A stretch of 64,000 nt of DNA, taken from Parascardovia denticolens DSM 10105 = JCM 12538. Lineage in GTDB: Bacteria; Actinomycetota; Actinomycetes; Actinomycetales; Bifidobacteriaceae. The stretch covers positions 62,001 through 126,000 of the forward strand of contig NZ_AP012333.1 of NCBI RefSeq assembly GCF_001042675.1, given 5' to 3'. A program made the position numbers and the translations under genes. Below the pieces are notes generated by a model. That model did no database searches. It saw only the letters and a list, made by a program, of their open reading frames with translations, and was not told the DNA's origin. Within the stretch, counting starts at the first letter, position 1, and each line of letters opens with the position of its first letter. Shown piece after piece: positions 8,736 through 18,153 of the stretch.

Positions 8736-9488
8736 ATGACTGACATGCCTGCGGAAAAAGCGGAAACGACCCGATATGACGAAATCGAAACGGCCCCGCT
8801 TGTCAAAGGAACCCGCCCGGCCTTATGGGCGAACGCCATCATCGCCTGGGGCGGGGTGCTCCTGACCAACACCCTGGCCGCCTTGGGCGAATACGAGAAC
8901 ATCGCCACCGGCTATGGGCTTTTTGGCTCCCATCCCTCCGTGACTTCCTCCTGGTATGGACGCCTGCTCCAGCAATTGAGTTATTTCACCATGTGGTCCA
9001 ACATCATGGTGGCCGTGGTCACCCTGGTCCTGGCCATCAACCCCGCCAGGCGGACCAAATGGCGCAAAGGCATACATCTGGCGGCCCTCATCATGATCCT
9101 GGTGACCGCCATCATTTACGCGACCGTCATCTCCCCTTACGTCAGACTCAAAGGGTGGGCGGTGATTACCAATCCCTGGCAGCACATCGTGACGCCCACC
9201 GTCACCTGGCTGGTCTGGCTGATCTGGGGACCGCGGGACCTTTCCGGCTCCGGGGTCATCACCCGGTGTCTGACGGTTCCCCTCGCCTGGGTGGTCTGGA
9301 TGTCCCTGTACGGCATCCTGGTCCAGGAATACCCTTACGGGTTCGTCAACGTTTTGGTCCTGGGCTGGGCCAGCGTCATCCGCAACATGCTCATCGTCCT
9401 GGCCGTCTCCTTGGTCATCTGCGCCCTGATCGTCCTGCTTGACTGGATTCTCGGGAAACTGGTCTTGCGGACCAGGAAGAGGGATTGA
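8736..9488 (+). CDS. Pr6Pr-like polytopic membrane protein
   Basis: The 250-residue product has about six or seven hydrophobic helices and a basic C-terminus (KLVLRTRKRD). The central stretch with YFTMWSNIMVAVVTLVL, then ISPYVRLKGW and HIVTPTVTWLVWLIWGPR, resembles the Pr6Pr family of actinobacterial membrane proteins, whose role is unknown. I chose the ATG at 8736 because AGAGG lies about 9 nt upstream; ATG 8727 is too close to that site. It stands alone between the accessory locus and pgl, with normal high-GC codon use, so it marks the right edge of the accessory segment. Confidence 0.7.
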   Translation: MTDMPAEKAETTRYDEIETAPLVKGTRPALWANAIIAWGGVLLTNTLAALGEYENIATGYGLFGSHPSVTSSWYGRLLQQLSYFTMWSNIMVAVVTLVLAINPARRTKWRKGIHLAALIMILVTAIIYATVISPYVRLKGWAVITNPWQHIVTPTVTWLVWLIWGPRDLSGSGVITRCLTVPLAWVVWMSLYGILVQEYPYGFVNVLVLGWASVIRNMLIVLAVSLVICALIVLLDWILGKLVLRTRKRD

Positions 9489-9556
9489 TCCACAGACCTT
9501 TCCTGTCCCCTTGACGGGTCTCCCAGTCGTCATTTAGTCCCTATAAAATTGGGGGT

Positions 9557-10465
9557 ATGACCGTGGAAACCAAGACCTTCGGACCTAAGACAGCTCTGAT
9601 TTACCCCGACCGCGACCAGGCGATCTCCGCCATCGTGGCCGCCCTCCTCGAAAAGACCAGCCAGCTTTTAGCCAGCCAGGACAGGGTGGATATCGCTTTG
9701 ACGGGAGGGACCGACGGCATCGCCATGCTGGATGTGGCCCGCGCCCTCATGGAAAGCCAAACAAATCCGGAAAGCCGGACAGACAGGACGGATGACTGCC
9801 ACGCCTATGCGCAGGCCCCGGCTGGCCCTGATTCCGTGGGTCTGATCCTGGATTCCCTGGACTTCTCCCGCATCCATTTCTGGTGGGGGGACGAGCGTTT
9901 CGTCGCCGCTGACGATCAGGACCGCAACGCCCTCCAGGCCCGTGACGCCTGGTTGGATGACCTGGCCGCCCACCATGGACTGCCGGAAGGGAACATCCAC
10001 GAGATGCCGGCTGATCCCCGCCCCGAACAGACGATCACCTGCGAGAAGGATGACGCCGATGCCAACCTCAAGGCCCTGGTCCCGGCCGCTTCCGCTTACC
10101 AGGACGAGCTGCTCAATCAACTGGGGGACAAGGGCCACATGGATATCGCCCTCTTCAGCATGGGGCCGGACGGCCACTTCGCCTCCCTCTTCCCCGGCTA
10201 TCCCCAGATTTTCGACGATGACGACTCCCACCTGGTCCTGCCGGTCGTCGATTCCCCCAAAATGCCTCCTCTGCGGCTGACCCTGACCGCCTCCTTCATT
10301 CAAGGCAGCTCTTACGTCTGGTTCATCGTCACCGGCCAGCGCAAGGCCGAGGCGGCGGTCAGAGCCCTGCATACAGTCAATGACGAAGAAGTCCCCAGCT
10401 CTTTCGGGCAGGGGACCGAGGAGACCATGTGGTTCCTGGACAGGCAGGCCGCTTCTAAGCTCTAA
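9557..10465 (+). CDS. pgl: 6-phosphogluconolactonase
   Basis: It hydrolyses 6-phosphogluconolactone to 6-phosphogluconate, the step between Zwf and Gnd. The 302-residue protein has the family motifs ALTGGTDGIAML, FWWGDERFVAADDQDRNA and FSMGPDGHFASLFPG. It is somewhat longer than typical (about 240 to 260) because of a loop near residues 70 to 95 containing TNPESRTDRTDDCHAYAQA. A GGGGG precedes the ATG. In bifidobacteria and other actinobacteria it often follows zwf-opcA on the same strand; here it is on the opposite strand and converges with an NmrA-like gene, overlapping it by 4 bp at the stops. Confidence 0.9.
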   Translation: MTVETKTFGPKTALIYPDRDQAISAIVAALLEKTSQLLASQDRVDIALTGGTDGIAMLDVARALMESQTNPESRTDRTDDCHAYAQAPAGPDSVGLILDSLDFSRIHFWWGDERFVAADDQDRNALQARDAWLDDLAAHHGLPEGNIHEMPADPRPEQTITCEKDDADANLKALVPAASAYQDELLNQLGDKGHMDIALFSMGPDGHFASLFPGYPQIFDDDDSHLVLPVVDSPKMPPLRLTLTASFIQGSSYVWFIVTGQRKAEAAVRALHTVNDEEVPSSFGQGTEETMWFLDRQAASKL

Positions 10466-11415
10466 GCTCCAGCGGCCAGCCAGCCGATTTCGATTCTTTC
10501 CGGTTCTTCCCTTTGTTTTTCCCGCTTGACCAGGTCCTCCAGGGAGAGGGGATCCTTTCCGGTCAAGAGCCGGATGTCAGTGCTGACATGCGCGAGCCAC
10601 CCCGAGGCGATGGCTGTGTATGTCGATACCCAGGCGTCCAGCATCCAGTCGGGCGCATCATAGTCACGCCGCCGAGAAGCATACGCCTCTTCGACGGTCT
10701 GGTTCCGATAAGTCACCCGGGTGCCGGTCGAAGAGGTATAGCGTCGTGCAAAGTCCTCTAGACTCAAGGCCTCCGGTCCGGTCAGGGTATACGTTTGACC
10801 GATATGGTTCCGGGGATTCCGCATGATGGCGGTAGCGGCGGCGGCCACATCCCGTTGGGAGACGGCCGACACCTTGCCATCCCCGGCTGGGCCTGCGATG
10901 ACGCCCGATGAAGCCCAGTCGATCAAGGCTTCCAGATAAAAATTATCCCGAAGGAAAGTGTAGGATATGCCGGATTCTTTGATGTATTCCTCAGTCTGAT
11001 AATGGTCTCTTCCCAAAGTGAAAGCGGAGTCCCGGGAAGCCCCATCGAAAGATGTGTAAACGATCTGCCGCACGCCTGCGGCTTTGGCCGCGTTCACGAA
11101 TCCGCGATGCTCATCCATCCTTGTAGCGCTTTCCCGCGCGGATACCATGAAAAGAGTGTCGATTCCGCTTAAAGCCCGCCGGGTGATCGGCGAGTCGCCG
11201 TAGACGAAAGCTTCTTTGGCCATACCGGGTAATTCAGGAATCCTGATGAGTGATGATTCCCTGGCGAGGGCGCGGAAGGGAAGGTTTTCGCGGGACAATC
11301 CCCGAGCGACCAGACCGCCGATATGCCCGGTCACGCCGGTGACGGCCAGGACCGGCTGAGCGTTCGTCCGGGATGGGGGAAGCGTTTCGGATATCGTCGA
11401 TTTTCCATTCATCAT
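10462..11415 (-). CDS. NmrA-like NAD(P)-binding oxidoreductase
   Basis: An atypical short-chain dehydrogenase of 317 residues with an N-terminal Rossmann motif (LAVTGVTGHIGGLVARGL), the pattern of NmrA or quinone-reductase-like (QorB) proteins. Further family-like stretches are GVRQIVYTSFDGA, YTFLRDNFYLE and the region around TGPEALSLEDFARRY. AAAGGATC lies about 9 nt before the start. The gene lies 63 bp downstream of opcA on the same strand and converges with pgl. The substrate is unknown. Its position inside the oxidative pentose-phosphate cluster suggests an insertion between opcA and pgl. Confidence 0.8.
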   Translation of the reverse strand: MMNGKSTISETLPPSRTNAQPVLAVTGVTGHIGGLVARGLSRENLPFRALARESSLIRIPELPGMAKEAFVYGDSPITRRALSGIDTLFMVSARESATRMDEHRGFVNAAKAAGVRQIVYTSFDGASRDSAFTLGRDHYQTEEYIKESGISYTFLRDNFYLEALIDWASSGVIAGPAGDGKVSAVSQRDVAAAATAIMRNPRNHIGQTYTLTGPEALSLEDFARRYTSSTGTRVTYRNQTVEEAYASRRRDYDAPDWMLDAWVSTYTAIASGWLAHVSTDIRLLTGKDPLSLEDLVKREKQREEPERIEIGWLAAGA

Positions 11416-11478
11416 AGGTTTGATCCTTTCACAGGCATGTCAGGGTTGGTTGAGATCCGCGGGGAGGAGGCGTCCGGC

Positions 11479-12432
11479 TTAATGTCCGCCGTCACCTTCG
11501 CCGTCGTGATCGATGAGGTCCCATCCTTTCTGAAGAACGGCCGCATAAATGGAATCCGGGTCCAGCCGCCGCATTTCCTCGCTCAGGCAGTCAGCCAGAG
11601 TGCGGTGGGGGACGGGGACGATCTGCGGGGCCCGGCCAGGTTCCTGCACTTGCAGGGTGTCGGTTCCGGTGCGCACCAGGCTGGCGGTGCCGTTCTCCCT
11701 TTCCACATACACTCCGGTCACGTTGGACGCGTCCGGATCCCGGTGCACGGTCACGGGGACCTTCAGGGACCAGGCCAGCCAGGAGGCCAACAATTCCAAG
11801 GGGAGATAGCCTTCGGCCCCACGCAGGGCGACGGATTTGATGGGGCTGTGCGGGGGCTGGCCGATCAAAGCCGCCAGCTGGCTGCGCCAAATGGTCAGCC
11901 GGGTCCAGGAAAGGTCGGTGTCTTCCGAGTTCCAATGGGCGCGGACGTTTTCGAAGGTCCTGACCGGATCGGAGGAACGCAGGACGTCCGTGATCCGGCT
12001 GCGGGCCATGCGGCCGATCTGGTCGTTTGAAGGGTCTTCCGGGGCTTCGGTCGGCCACCAGGCCATGATGGGCACGTCCGGCACCAGGAGGGGGATGACC
12101 AGGGTGTCAAGGTGGCGCAGGAGGCCTCCGGCGGGGTAGAGGATGATGACTTCGCCGGCCCCGGCGTCGGCCCCGAAGCGGATTTCCGCGGTGAGCGGGG
12201 CGTCAGTGTCTTCGTCCTGCCTGCAAGCGCACGTGGCGATGGCGATGATGCGGCAGGGATGTTCGCGGCTGGCGAGGTTGACCGCGGTCAGGGCGTTCTC
12301 CAATTCGTCCTTGGTGGTGCGGATGAGCATGGTGAAGACGCGGCCGTTGGCGGACTCGCCCCTTTGCTCATGGAGGGCGTTGATCTTATCGGTGATTTGC
12401 GCCGTGGTGCAATTCTTAAGCTTGAATTTCAT
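11479..12432 (-). CDS. opcA: OpcA, glucose-6-phosphate dehydrogenase assembly protein
   Basis: OpcA is an accessory protein found with Zwf in actinobacteria and cyanobacteria, needed for assembly or full activity of glucose-6-phosphate dehydrogenase. The 317-residue product starts MKFKLKNCTTAQITDKINAL and contains the helical and beta segments GRVFTMLIRTT, REHPCRIIAIAT, and PLLVPDVPIMAWWP typical of the family. It begins 47 bp after zwf ends on the same strand, so the two form one transcript. Length is normal. Confidence 0.93.
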   Translation of the reverse strand: MKFKLKNCTTAQITDKINALHEQRGESANGRVFTMLIRTTKDELENALTAVNLASREHPCRIIAIATCACRQDEDTDAPLTAEIRFGADAGAGEVIILYPAGGLLRHLDTLVIPLLVPDVPIMAWWPTEAPEDPSNDQIGRMARSRITDVLRSSDPVRTFENVRAHWNSEDTDLSWTRLTIWRSQLAALIGQPPHSPIKSVALRGAEGYLPLELLASWLAWSLKVPVTVHRDPDASNVTGVYVERENGTASLVRTGTDTLQVQEPGRAPQIVPVPHRTLADCLSEEMRRLDPDSIYAAVLQKGWDLIDHDGEGDGGH

Positions 12433-12479
12433 GATTGTTCGCTTTTCTCGCTGATGAGTGGTTTTCGCTGCCGGGAGAA

Positions 12480-14048
12480 TCAGGGCATACGCCAGCTGTG
12501 GCCATCCACGGCCAGCATGCGGTCCGCCTGCTCAGGTCCCCAGGTGCCGGCCCGGTATGGCTCCGGCTGGCCCAGTGTGGCCCAGAATTCTTCGATGGGG
12601 TCAAGGATCTTCCAGGAAAGGTCGATCTCCTGGGAGGTGGGGAAGAGGGGCGGGTCGCCCATGAGCACGTCCAGGATCAGGCGTTCGTAAGCCTCGGGGG
12701 AGGCCTCGGTGAAGGAGGTGCCGTAGGTGAAGTCCATATTCACGTCACGGATCTCCATGGCCGTGCCGGGCACTTTGGAGCCGAAACGCAAGGTGATGCC
12801 TTCATCCGGCTGGATGCGCAGGACGATGGCGTTCTCCCCCAGTTGTTGCCCTTCGGCCGTGGTGAAGAGCTGATGAGGGGCCCGCTTGAAGTTGACGGCG
12901 ATTTCGGTCACCCGCTTGCCCAGGCGTTTGCCGGTACGCAGGTAGAAGGGGACGCCGGCCCAGCGCCGGTTGTCGATGTTCAGGCGAATGGCGGCATAGG
13001 TCTCCGTGGTGGACTGAGGATCGATCCCTTTCTCCTCCAGATAGCCCACGACTTTCTCCGACCCCTGCCAGCCGGCCGAATACTGCCCCCGGGCCGTGTG
13101 CCTGGCCAGGTCTTCAGGCAGCCGGACCGAAGAGAGGACCTTGATTTTCTCCAAGGCCAGGTCATGGGCGGTGAAAGAGGCCGGCTCCTCCATGGCGGTC
13201 AGGGCCATGAGCTGGAGCAGGTGGTTCTGGATGATGTCCCGGGCGGCGCCGATGCCGTCATAATAGCCGGCGCGGCCTCCGATGCCCAGGTCTTCGGCCA
13301 TGGTGATCTCCACATGGCTGACGTAGTTGGAGTTCCAGATGGGCTCGAACATCATGTTGGAGAAGCGCAGGGCCAGGATGTTCTGGACGGTCTCCTTGCC
13401 CAGGTAATGGTCGATGCGGAAGATGGAGTCGGGGTCGAAGACGTTGGCCACCACCCTGTCCAGCTCCCGGGAGCTTTCCAGGTCATGGCCGAAAGGCTTC
13501 TCGATGATGACCCGCCTCCAGGCGTCTTCCGTGGAGTAGGCCAGGCCGGAGTTGGCCAGCTGCTGGGCCACGATGGGGAAGTCCCTGGGCGGGATGGACA
13601 TGTAGAAGGCGTGATTGCCTTCGGTCCCTTTGACCCGGTCCAGTTCGGCCACGGTTTCGCTCAGGCGGGTGAAGGCCTCGGAGTCGTCGAAGGTCCCTTG
13701 GACGAAGCGCAGGCAGTCGCTCAGCCGGTTCCAGGTGGACTCCAGGAAAGGAGTGCGGCAGCGTTTCTCCACGTTCTCGCGCACGAAGGCGGCGAAGTCA
13801 TCGTGGGACCAGGGCCTGCGGCCGAAGCCGACCAAGCCGAACCCGGCGGGCAGAAGGCCCCGGTTCATCAAGTCATAGATGGCCGGCAGAAGTTTGCGTT
13901 TGGAAAGGTCGCCGGTGACGCCGAAGAGCACGACGGAGCAGGGTCCGGCGATCTGCTGCATGCGCAGGTCGCGGGGATCCCTCAAAGGATTGCGCCAAGG
14001 GTCGGCGGGATCGATCTCGGAATGGGTATTCGTTGTATTTGCGGACAT
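12480..14048 (-). CDS. zwf: Glucose-6-phosphate 1-dehydrogenase
   Basis: It catalyses NADP-dependent oxidation of glucose 6-phosphate to 6-phosphogluconolactone, the entry to the oxidative pentose-phosphate pathway. The 522-residue protein shows the coenzyme motif VLFGVTGDLSKRKLLPAIYD, the catalytic RIDHYLGKETVQN, and a normal C-terminal domain. First gene of zwf-opcA. No Shine-Dalgarno is visible before the ATG at 14048; instead a TAGAAT -10 element ends 7 nt upstream, suggesting a leaderless mRNA. Confidence 0.96.
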   Translation of the reverse strand: MSANTTNTHSEIDPADPWRNPLRDPRDLRMQQIAGPCSVVLFGVTGDLSKRKLLPAIYDLMNRGLLPAGFGLVGFGRRPWSHDDFAAFVRENVEKRCRTPFLESTWNRLSDCLRFVQGTFDDSEAFTRLSETVAELDRVKGTEGNHAFYMSIPPRDFPIVAQQLANSGLAYSTEDAWRRVIIEKPFGHDLESSRELDRVVANVFDPDSIFRIDHYLGKETVQNILALRFSNMMFEPIWNSNYVSHVEITMAEDLGIGGRAGYYDGIGAARDIIQNHLLQLMALTAMEEPASFTAHDLALEKIKVLSSVRLPEDLARHTARGQYSAGWQGSEKVVGYLEEKGIDPQSTTETYAAIRLNIDNRRWAGVPFYLRTGKRLGKRVTEIAVNFKRAPHQLFTTAEGQQLGENAIVLRIQPDEGITLRFGSKVPGTAMEIRDVNMDFTYGTSFTEASPEAYERLILDVLMGDPPLFPTSQEIDLSWKILDPIEEFWATLGQPEPYRAGTWGPEQADRMLAVDGHSWRMP

Positions 14049-14061
14049 GTCACATATTCTA
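14049..14061 (-). promoter_or_regulatory. Candidate leaderless promoter -10 of zwf
   Basis: On the minus strand TAGAAT occupies 14061-14056, leaving only 7 nt before the zwf ATG. Transcription would start at or next to the A of ATG. No convincing -35 was found at 17 to 18 nt. Confidence 0.4.
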
Positions 14062-14137
14062 TCCGCAGCCAGGCTGAATCCGCCTTCTTTCCGCCTGATA
14101 TCGCTAGAAGAGTGGAAAATGCGCCGACGGGAATAAT

Positions 14138-14875
14138 TCAGTAAATCCTCACCGGAGTGCCGTCAGGCAGCTGGTCGAAGAACCATTTGCTGTCGGCCAC
14201 GCTCATACGCACGCAGCCGTGAGAGGCAGGCCGTCCTAATTTCCGCGCCTCGCTGGTGATGTATGATTCTTTTTCATCGGTGGGGACCGAGTGGAAGAGG
14301 ATGTCGCCCTGGATTCGGATCCAGTTCTTCGCCCCCATCTTCTCGCGGGTGTTGAAAAAGCTGGCCCCCCGAGGGGTGTCGCTATGGTCACCGGCCACGA
14401 AATGGCCGCGCGGGGTGCTCCCGTTCATGCCGGTGGAGACCACGGCCGTGTAGATCGTCTTCTTGCCCGACAGGACGTAGACCCTTTGCTTGGCCAGGTC
14501 GACCTCGACGGATAGGTTCCGGTAGGCGGCCAGATTCGGCTGTTTCCCTCCGGTGGGCTTGCGCCAGTCGATAGCTAGGGTCTGGCCCTTGTTCCCGCCC
14601 GTCTTGGATTGAGCCCGCTGGGAAGGCCGAGTAGGTTGGGATGGCTGGCTCTGTTTCCGGCTAGGCTCTCGGACGGAGCTCTTGGGCTTGAGTGGGGTCG
14701 TCGCCTCCTGCCCCATGGTCTGCGCCTGCCTCATCTGCGGGGTGTTGTCGCCGTGCGTGGTCCGCAGGCCGATGATCAGTCCCATGATCAGGCATACGGC
14801 CACCAAGGCTCCAGCGATGACGGCCTCGTAGCCGTTGCGCCGGATCCTGGAAACCGTCTGATGAACCTGATCCAT
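14138..14875 (-). CDS. Membrane-anchored L,D-transpeptidase (YkuD domain)
   Basis: This enzyme family forms 3-3 cross-links in peptidoglycan outside the membrane. The 245-residue protein has an N-terminal membrane anchor at about 17 to 40 (VIAGALVAVCLIMGLIIGL), a Ser/Gln/Pro-rich linker, and a C-terminal YkuD domain from about residue 120 containing VDLAKQRVYVLSG and the catalytic HxnSHGCVRM motif (RPASHGCVRMSVADSKWF). I chose ATG 14875, with GAGGGGG about 8 nt upstream, over GTG 14884. It is transcribed from its own start, divergently from the HD gene. Confidence 0.9.
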   Translation of the reverse strand: MDQVHQTVSRIRRNGYEAVIAGALVAVCLIMGLIIGLRTTHGDNTPQMRQAQTMGQEATTPLKPKSSVREPSRKQSQPSQPTRPSQRAQSKTGGNKGQTLAIDWRKPTGGKQPNLAAYRNLSVEVDLAKQRVYVLSGKKTIYTAVVSTGMNGSTPRGHFVAGDHSDTPRGASFFNTREKMGAKNWIRIQGDILFHSVPTDEKESYITSEARKLGRPASHGCVRMSVADSKWFFDQLPDGTPVRIY

Positions 14876-14997
14876 GATTCGCACCCCCTCAGTCTATCGG
14901 CAAGCGGGAATGGATCGGGCTGATTCATCTCAAAGCCGTGCCGCCCTGCCACATCCACCGGCGTATGATGAGGACTGACGAACTTTCAGGAGGATGG

Positions 14998-15738
14998 ATG
15001 GACGAGCTGACGAAGCGGGATGACTGGAACAAGAGGATTCTGAACGACCTTCTTCCCCGGCTGGACCTGGCCGGCGAAACCCTGGACTGGGCCTTGTCTT
15101 TGCACGAGGACCAGGCCCCCGGCGAGCGGGCTTTCGACCTCATCGCCTCCCACTGCGCCATCGTGGCCTATCTGACCCAGGAGATCTGCTTGGGCCTGCC
15201 CGTCAGCGACCCCGACAAGGCCACCCTTGACATCCGTCTGGCCACTCTGGGCGGTTTCCTGCATGACATCGGCACCTATCAGGTCGTGGACGACCCCGGG
15301 TCCTACGCTTCCGGCCCCGGTCTCGATGACCGCCAGGCCCGCGATTTGGGCAGGCCGGTCACCTTCCACCATAACTACATCCAGCATGGGATCCTGGGCT
15401 ACCGGTATCTGCTGGATTCCGGGGCCGACGAATCCATCGCCCAATTCGCCCGGAACCACACCGGTCTGGGTCTGACCCGGCAGGCGGTGGAATCCCAGGG
15501 CTTGGACCTGCCGGTCGATGATTACCTGCCTCGTACGCGGGAGCAGGAGATCGTCATGTACGCGGACAAATTCAACAGCAAGTCGGACCCCATCACTTTC
15601 GTGTCCGTGGAGGATTACGCCCGTCGTTGCGCCCGTTTCGGAGGGGGCAACCTGGAAAGATGGCATCAGATCGTGGCAAAGTACGGAGTTCCCGATATCG
15701 ACTCCCTGGCCCGGCGGTTTGAGCTGAAAATCGTCTGA
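14998..15738 (+). CDS. HD-domain phosphohydrolase
   Basis: A 246-residue cytosolic protein with a metal-binding HD domain. Visible elements are ASHCAIVAYLTQEI, the core GGFLHDIGTYQV, HHNYIQHGILGYRYLL and ARNHTGLGLT, which supply the conserved His and Asp ligands of HDIG-type phosphohydrolases. The C-terminal end (MYADKFNSKSDP) matches the usual closing helix. The ATG at 14998 follows AGGAGG. Substrate unknown; such proteins act on nucleotides or second messengers. It lies alone, divergent from the L,D-transpeptidase and convergent with sdaA. Confidence 0.85.
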   Translation: MDELTKRDDWNKRILNDLLPRLDLAGETLDWALSLHEDQAPGERAFDLIASHCAIVAYLTQEICLGLPVSDPDKATLDIRLATLGGFLHDIGTYQVVDDPGSYASGPGLDDRQARDLGRPVTFHHNYIQHGILGYRYLLDSGADESIAQFARNHTGLGLTRQAVESQGLDLPVDDYLPRTREQEIVMYADKFNSKSDPITFVSVEDYARRCARFGGGNLERWHQIVAKYGVPDIDSLARRFELKIV

Positions 15739-15819
15739 CCGGAAGCCGAAACATCGGACCGGAGCCGGACTAGAGTCAGGCCGGGCCTTACCGGAGCCAG
15801 AGCCGGAAGCGATCCGGCG

Positions 15820-17298
15820 TCAGCATTGCACGACGGCCGCCAGGCCTCCCCGCGAGGTCTCCCGGTATTTCTCCATCATGTCGTGACCGGTCTCCTTCAT
15901 GGTCTCGATGGCGGAATCCAAGGAGACGATGTGGGAGCCGTCGGACAGGCGGGCCATCCGGGCGGCGTTGATGGCCGTGTTGGAGGCCATGGCGTTGCGT
16001 TCGATGCAGGGGATCTGTACCAGACCGCCGATGGGGTCGCAGGTCAGGCCTAGGTTATGCTCGATGCCGATCTCAGCAGCGTTCTCCACCTGCTGAGGGG
16101 TCCCGCCCAAGACCGCGCACAGGCCGGCGGCGGCCATGGAACAGGCGCTGCCCACTTCCCCTTGGCAGCCGACTTCGGCCCCGGAGATGGAGGCGTTGCG
16201 TTTGAAGAGATAGCCGATGGCCGATGCGGTCAGTAGGAAGTCAGCTACCCCCTTCTCATCGGCCCCGTCGATGAAATACCAGTAGTAATGCAGGACTGCC
16301 GGGATGATGCCGGCGGCGCCGTTGGTCGGGGCGGTGACGATCCGGCCCCCTCCCGCATTCTCTTCATTAACGGCCAGGGCGAACAGGTCCACCCACTCCA
16401 TGACGCTGTCGCCTCTGATCGCGTCGGTCAAAGGACGCTGGATCCGTTCGGGTGCGTCCCCGTCGAAAATCCGAGTCCGCTCATTGCGGGCCAGATGCCG
16501 GTAAAGCTTGGGGGCGCGGCGGGGGACGTGAAGCCCTCCCGGCAGCATGGTGGCCTGGCTCAGGCAACCGTTGCGCACGCAATCCTGCATATGGAACCAG
16601 ATCTTGCGCAGATAAGCGTCCACGTCTTCCGCCGACCGCATGGCGGTTTCATTGGCGTAAACCAACTGGGCGATGGTCTTCTTTTCTTTGTGGCACAAGC
16701 TGACTAGTTCGGAAGCTGTGCCGAAGGGGTAGGGGATGGGTCGCTCGTTGATTTTATCGGGCTCATCCGTCTCCTGGTCGGCCTCCATTGGGTCCGACTT
16801 GTCAGCCAGATTCGATTTATCGGTCAGGTCTGACTTATGAACGATGAAACCGCCGCCCACGGAATAGACGGTATCGTGATAAATACGCTGATCGGCGTCG
16901 TTAAAAGCGGAAAGACTCATCCCATTGGGATGATAAGTGAGGGTCTTCCACAAATCGAATTCCACATCGGAACGTTGGAAAGCGACCGGATGCCGGAAAT
17001 CCAAAAGCAAGCTCCCCTTCCGGGAGCATTCATCCAAAACAGTCAGAACGTGGGAAGGGTCCACTGTCTCCGGATCCCATCCTTCCAAACCAGCGGTGAC
17101 GGCCCTGTCGGTCCCGTGCCCCTTGCCGGTGCTGGACAAAGACCCGTAAAGGGTCGCATGGACGCGGGCGACGGAATCCATCAATCCCTTCTCCTCCAAG
17201 GCGTCCGCGAAGGATTTCCCAGCCCGCATAGGGCCGACGGTATGGGAGGAGGAAGGTCCAACGCCTACGCTGAACATGTCGAAAATACTAAGCATCAT
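15820..17298 (-). CDS. sdaA: L-serine ammonia-lyase (iron-sulfur dependent)
   Basis: It deaminates L-serine to pyruvate. This single-chain form (492 residues) has the N-terminal beta domain ([19 protein letters not shown]) and the alpha domain with [35 protein letters not shown] and [10 protein letters not shown], supplying the [4Fe-4S] cysteines. The last residue is Cys, as in the family, where it plugs the active site. An odd low-complexity insert ([16 protein letters not shown] and following acidic residues) sits near residues 150 to 185, encoded by degenerate short repeats. A C9T8 run lies 36 bp before the start on the coding strand. Confidence 0.95.
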   Translation of the reverse strand: MMLSIFDMFSVGVGPSSSHTVGPMRAGKSFADALEEKGLMDSVARVHATLYGSLSSTGKGHGTDRAVTAGLEGWDPETVDPSHVLTVLDECSRKGSLLLDFRHPVAFQRSDVEFDLWKTLTYHPNGMSLSAFNDADQRIYHDTVYSVGGGFIVHKSDLTDKSNLADKSDPMEADQETDEPDKINERPIPYPFGTASELVSLCHKEKKTIAQLVYANETAMRSAEDVDAYLRKIWFHMQDCVRNGCLSQATMLPGGLHVPRRAPKLYRHLARNERTRIFDGDAPERIQRPLTDAIRGDSVMEWVDLFALAVNEENAGGGRIVTAPTNGAAGIIPAVLHYYWYFIDGADEKGVADFLLTASAIGYLFKRNASISGAEVGCQGEVGSACSMAAAGLCAVLGGTPQQVENAAEIGIEHNLGLTCDPIGGLVQIPCIERNAMASNTAINAARMARLSDGSHIVSLDSAIETMKETGHDMMEKYRETSRGGLAAVVQC

Positions 17299-17317
17299 GC
17301 ACCGGCCTTAGGGAAAG

Positions 17318-17413
17318 AATCGGAAGGAGGGGGAGGGGGGGGGAAAAAAAAGAGAAGGGAAAAGACGGGGGAAGACAATTATCGGAAAGGGAAAAGAAAA
17401 AGAAGAGGGGCGA
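17318..17413 (+). repeat. Polypurine tract with G9A8 run
   Basis: Almost every base on this strand is A or G, including G9 at 17335-17343 followed directly by A8 at 17344-17351. On the strand of sdaA it reads T8C9, about 36 bp before that gene's start, where the promoter or leader should be. Confidence 0.8.
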
Positions 17414-17501
17414 ACCAGGCGGGCTGCTCCTCTTCCCCCTTACCGTTTCGAATGTTTTTCATGCCATCGTCATCAAGACGTGGCTGGACGAGTCGAAAGG
17501 A

Positions 17502-18140
17502 CTAGTCGACCAGGCCGTACAAACGGTCGCCGGCATCGCCCAGCCCGGGGACGATGTAAGCCTTGTCGTTCAGCTTCTCATCCACGGCGCAGACGACTAC
17601 CTTGAAGTCGATGGAGGGGTCGACCTCCTTCTTCAGCCGTTCCAGGCCTTCGGGGGCGGCGATGATGTCGATGGCGGTCACGTCCTTGGCCCCGCGTTCT
17701 TTCAGGTATTGAATGGCGGCGACCAGGGTGCCGCCGGTGGCCAGCATGGGGTCCAGGAGGAAGCACTGACGGTCGGTCAGATCATCAGGCAGGCGGTTGG
17801 CGTAAGTGATGATGTCCAAAGTGCTTTCATCCCGTTTCATGCCCAGGAAACCGACTTCGGCGGTGGGCAGGAGGCGGGTCATGCCGTCCAGCATGCCCAA
17901 TCCGGCGCGGAGGATGGGGATGACCATGGGCTTGGGGCCGGCCAGGTACTTGCCGACGGTAGGGGCCACGGGGGTTTCGATGGGCCGGTCTTCGATGGCC
18001 AGGTCGTGGGTCGCTTCATAGGCTTCCAAGGTGACCAGCTCGCTGACCAGTTCACGGAAGATGTTGGAAGGGGTGTTCTTGTCACGCAAAACGGTGAGCT
18101 TATGATTGACCAGAGGATGGTCCAGAACAGTAAGATGCAT
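17502..18140 (-). CDS. upp: Uracil phosphoribosyltransferase
   Basis: A salvage enzyme making UMP from uracil and PRPP. The 212-residue product has the PRPP-binding motif [17 protein letters not shown], the loop [11 protein letters not shown] and the uracil-contacting C-terminal [15 protein letters not shown] chose ATG 18140 ([15 protein letters not shown]) because GGAGG lies 8 nt upstream; ATG 18146 is too close to that site. It follows the Nudix gene by 13 bp and is probably the last gene of a three-gene transcript. Confidence 0.95.
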   Translation of the reverse strand: MHLTVLDHPLVNHKLTVLRDKNTPSNIFRELVSELVTLEAYEATHDLAIEDRPIETPVAPTVGKYLAGPKPMVIPILRAGLGMLDGMTRLLPTAEVGFLGMKRDESTLDIITYANRLPDDLTDRQCFLLDPMLATGGTLVAAIQYLKERGAKDVTAIDIIAAPEGLERLKKEVDPSIDFKVVVCAVDEKLNDKAYIVPGLGDAGDRLYGLVD

Positions 18141-18153
18141 AGTCATGCCTCCA

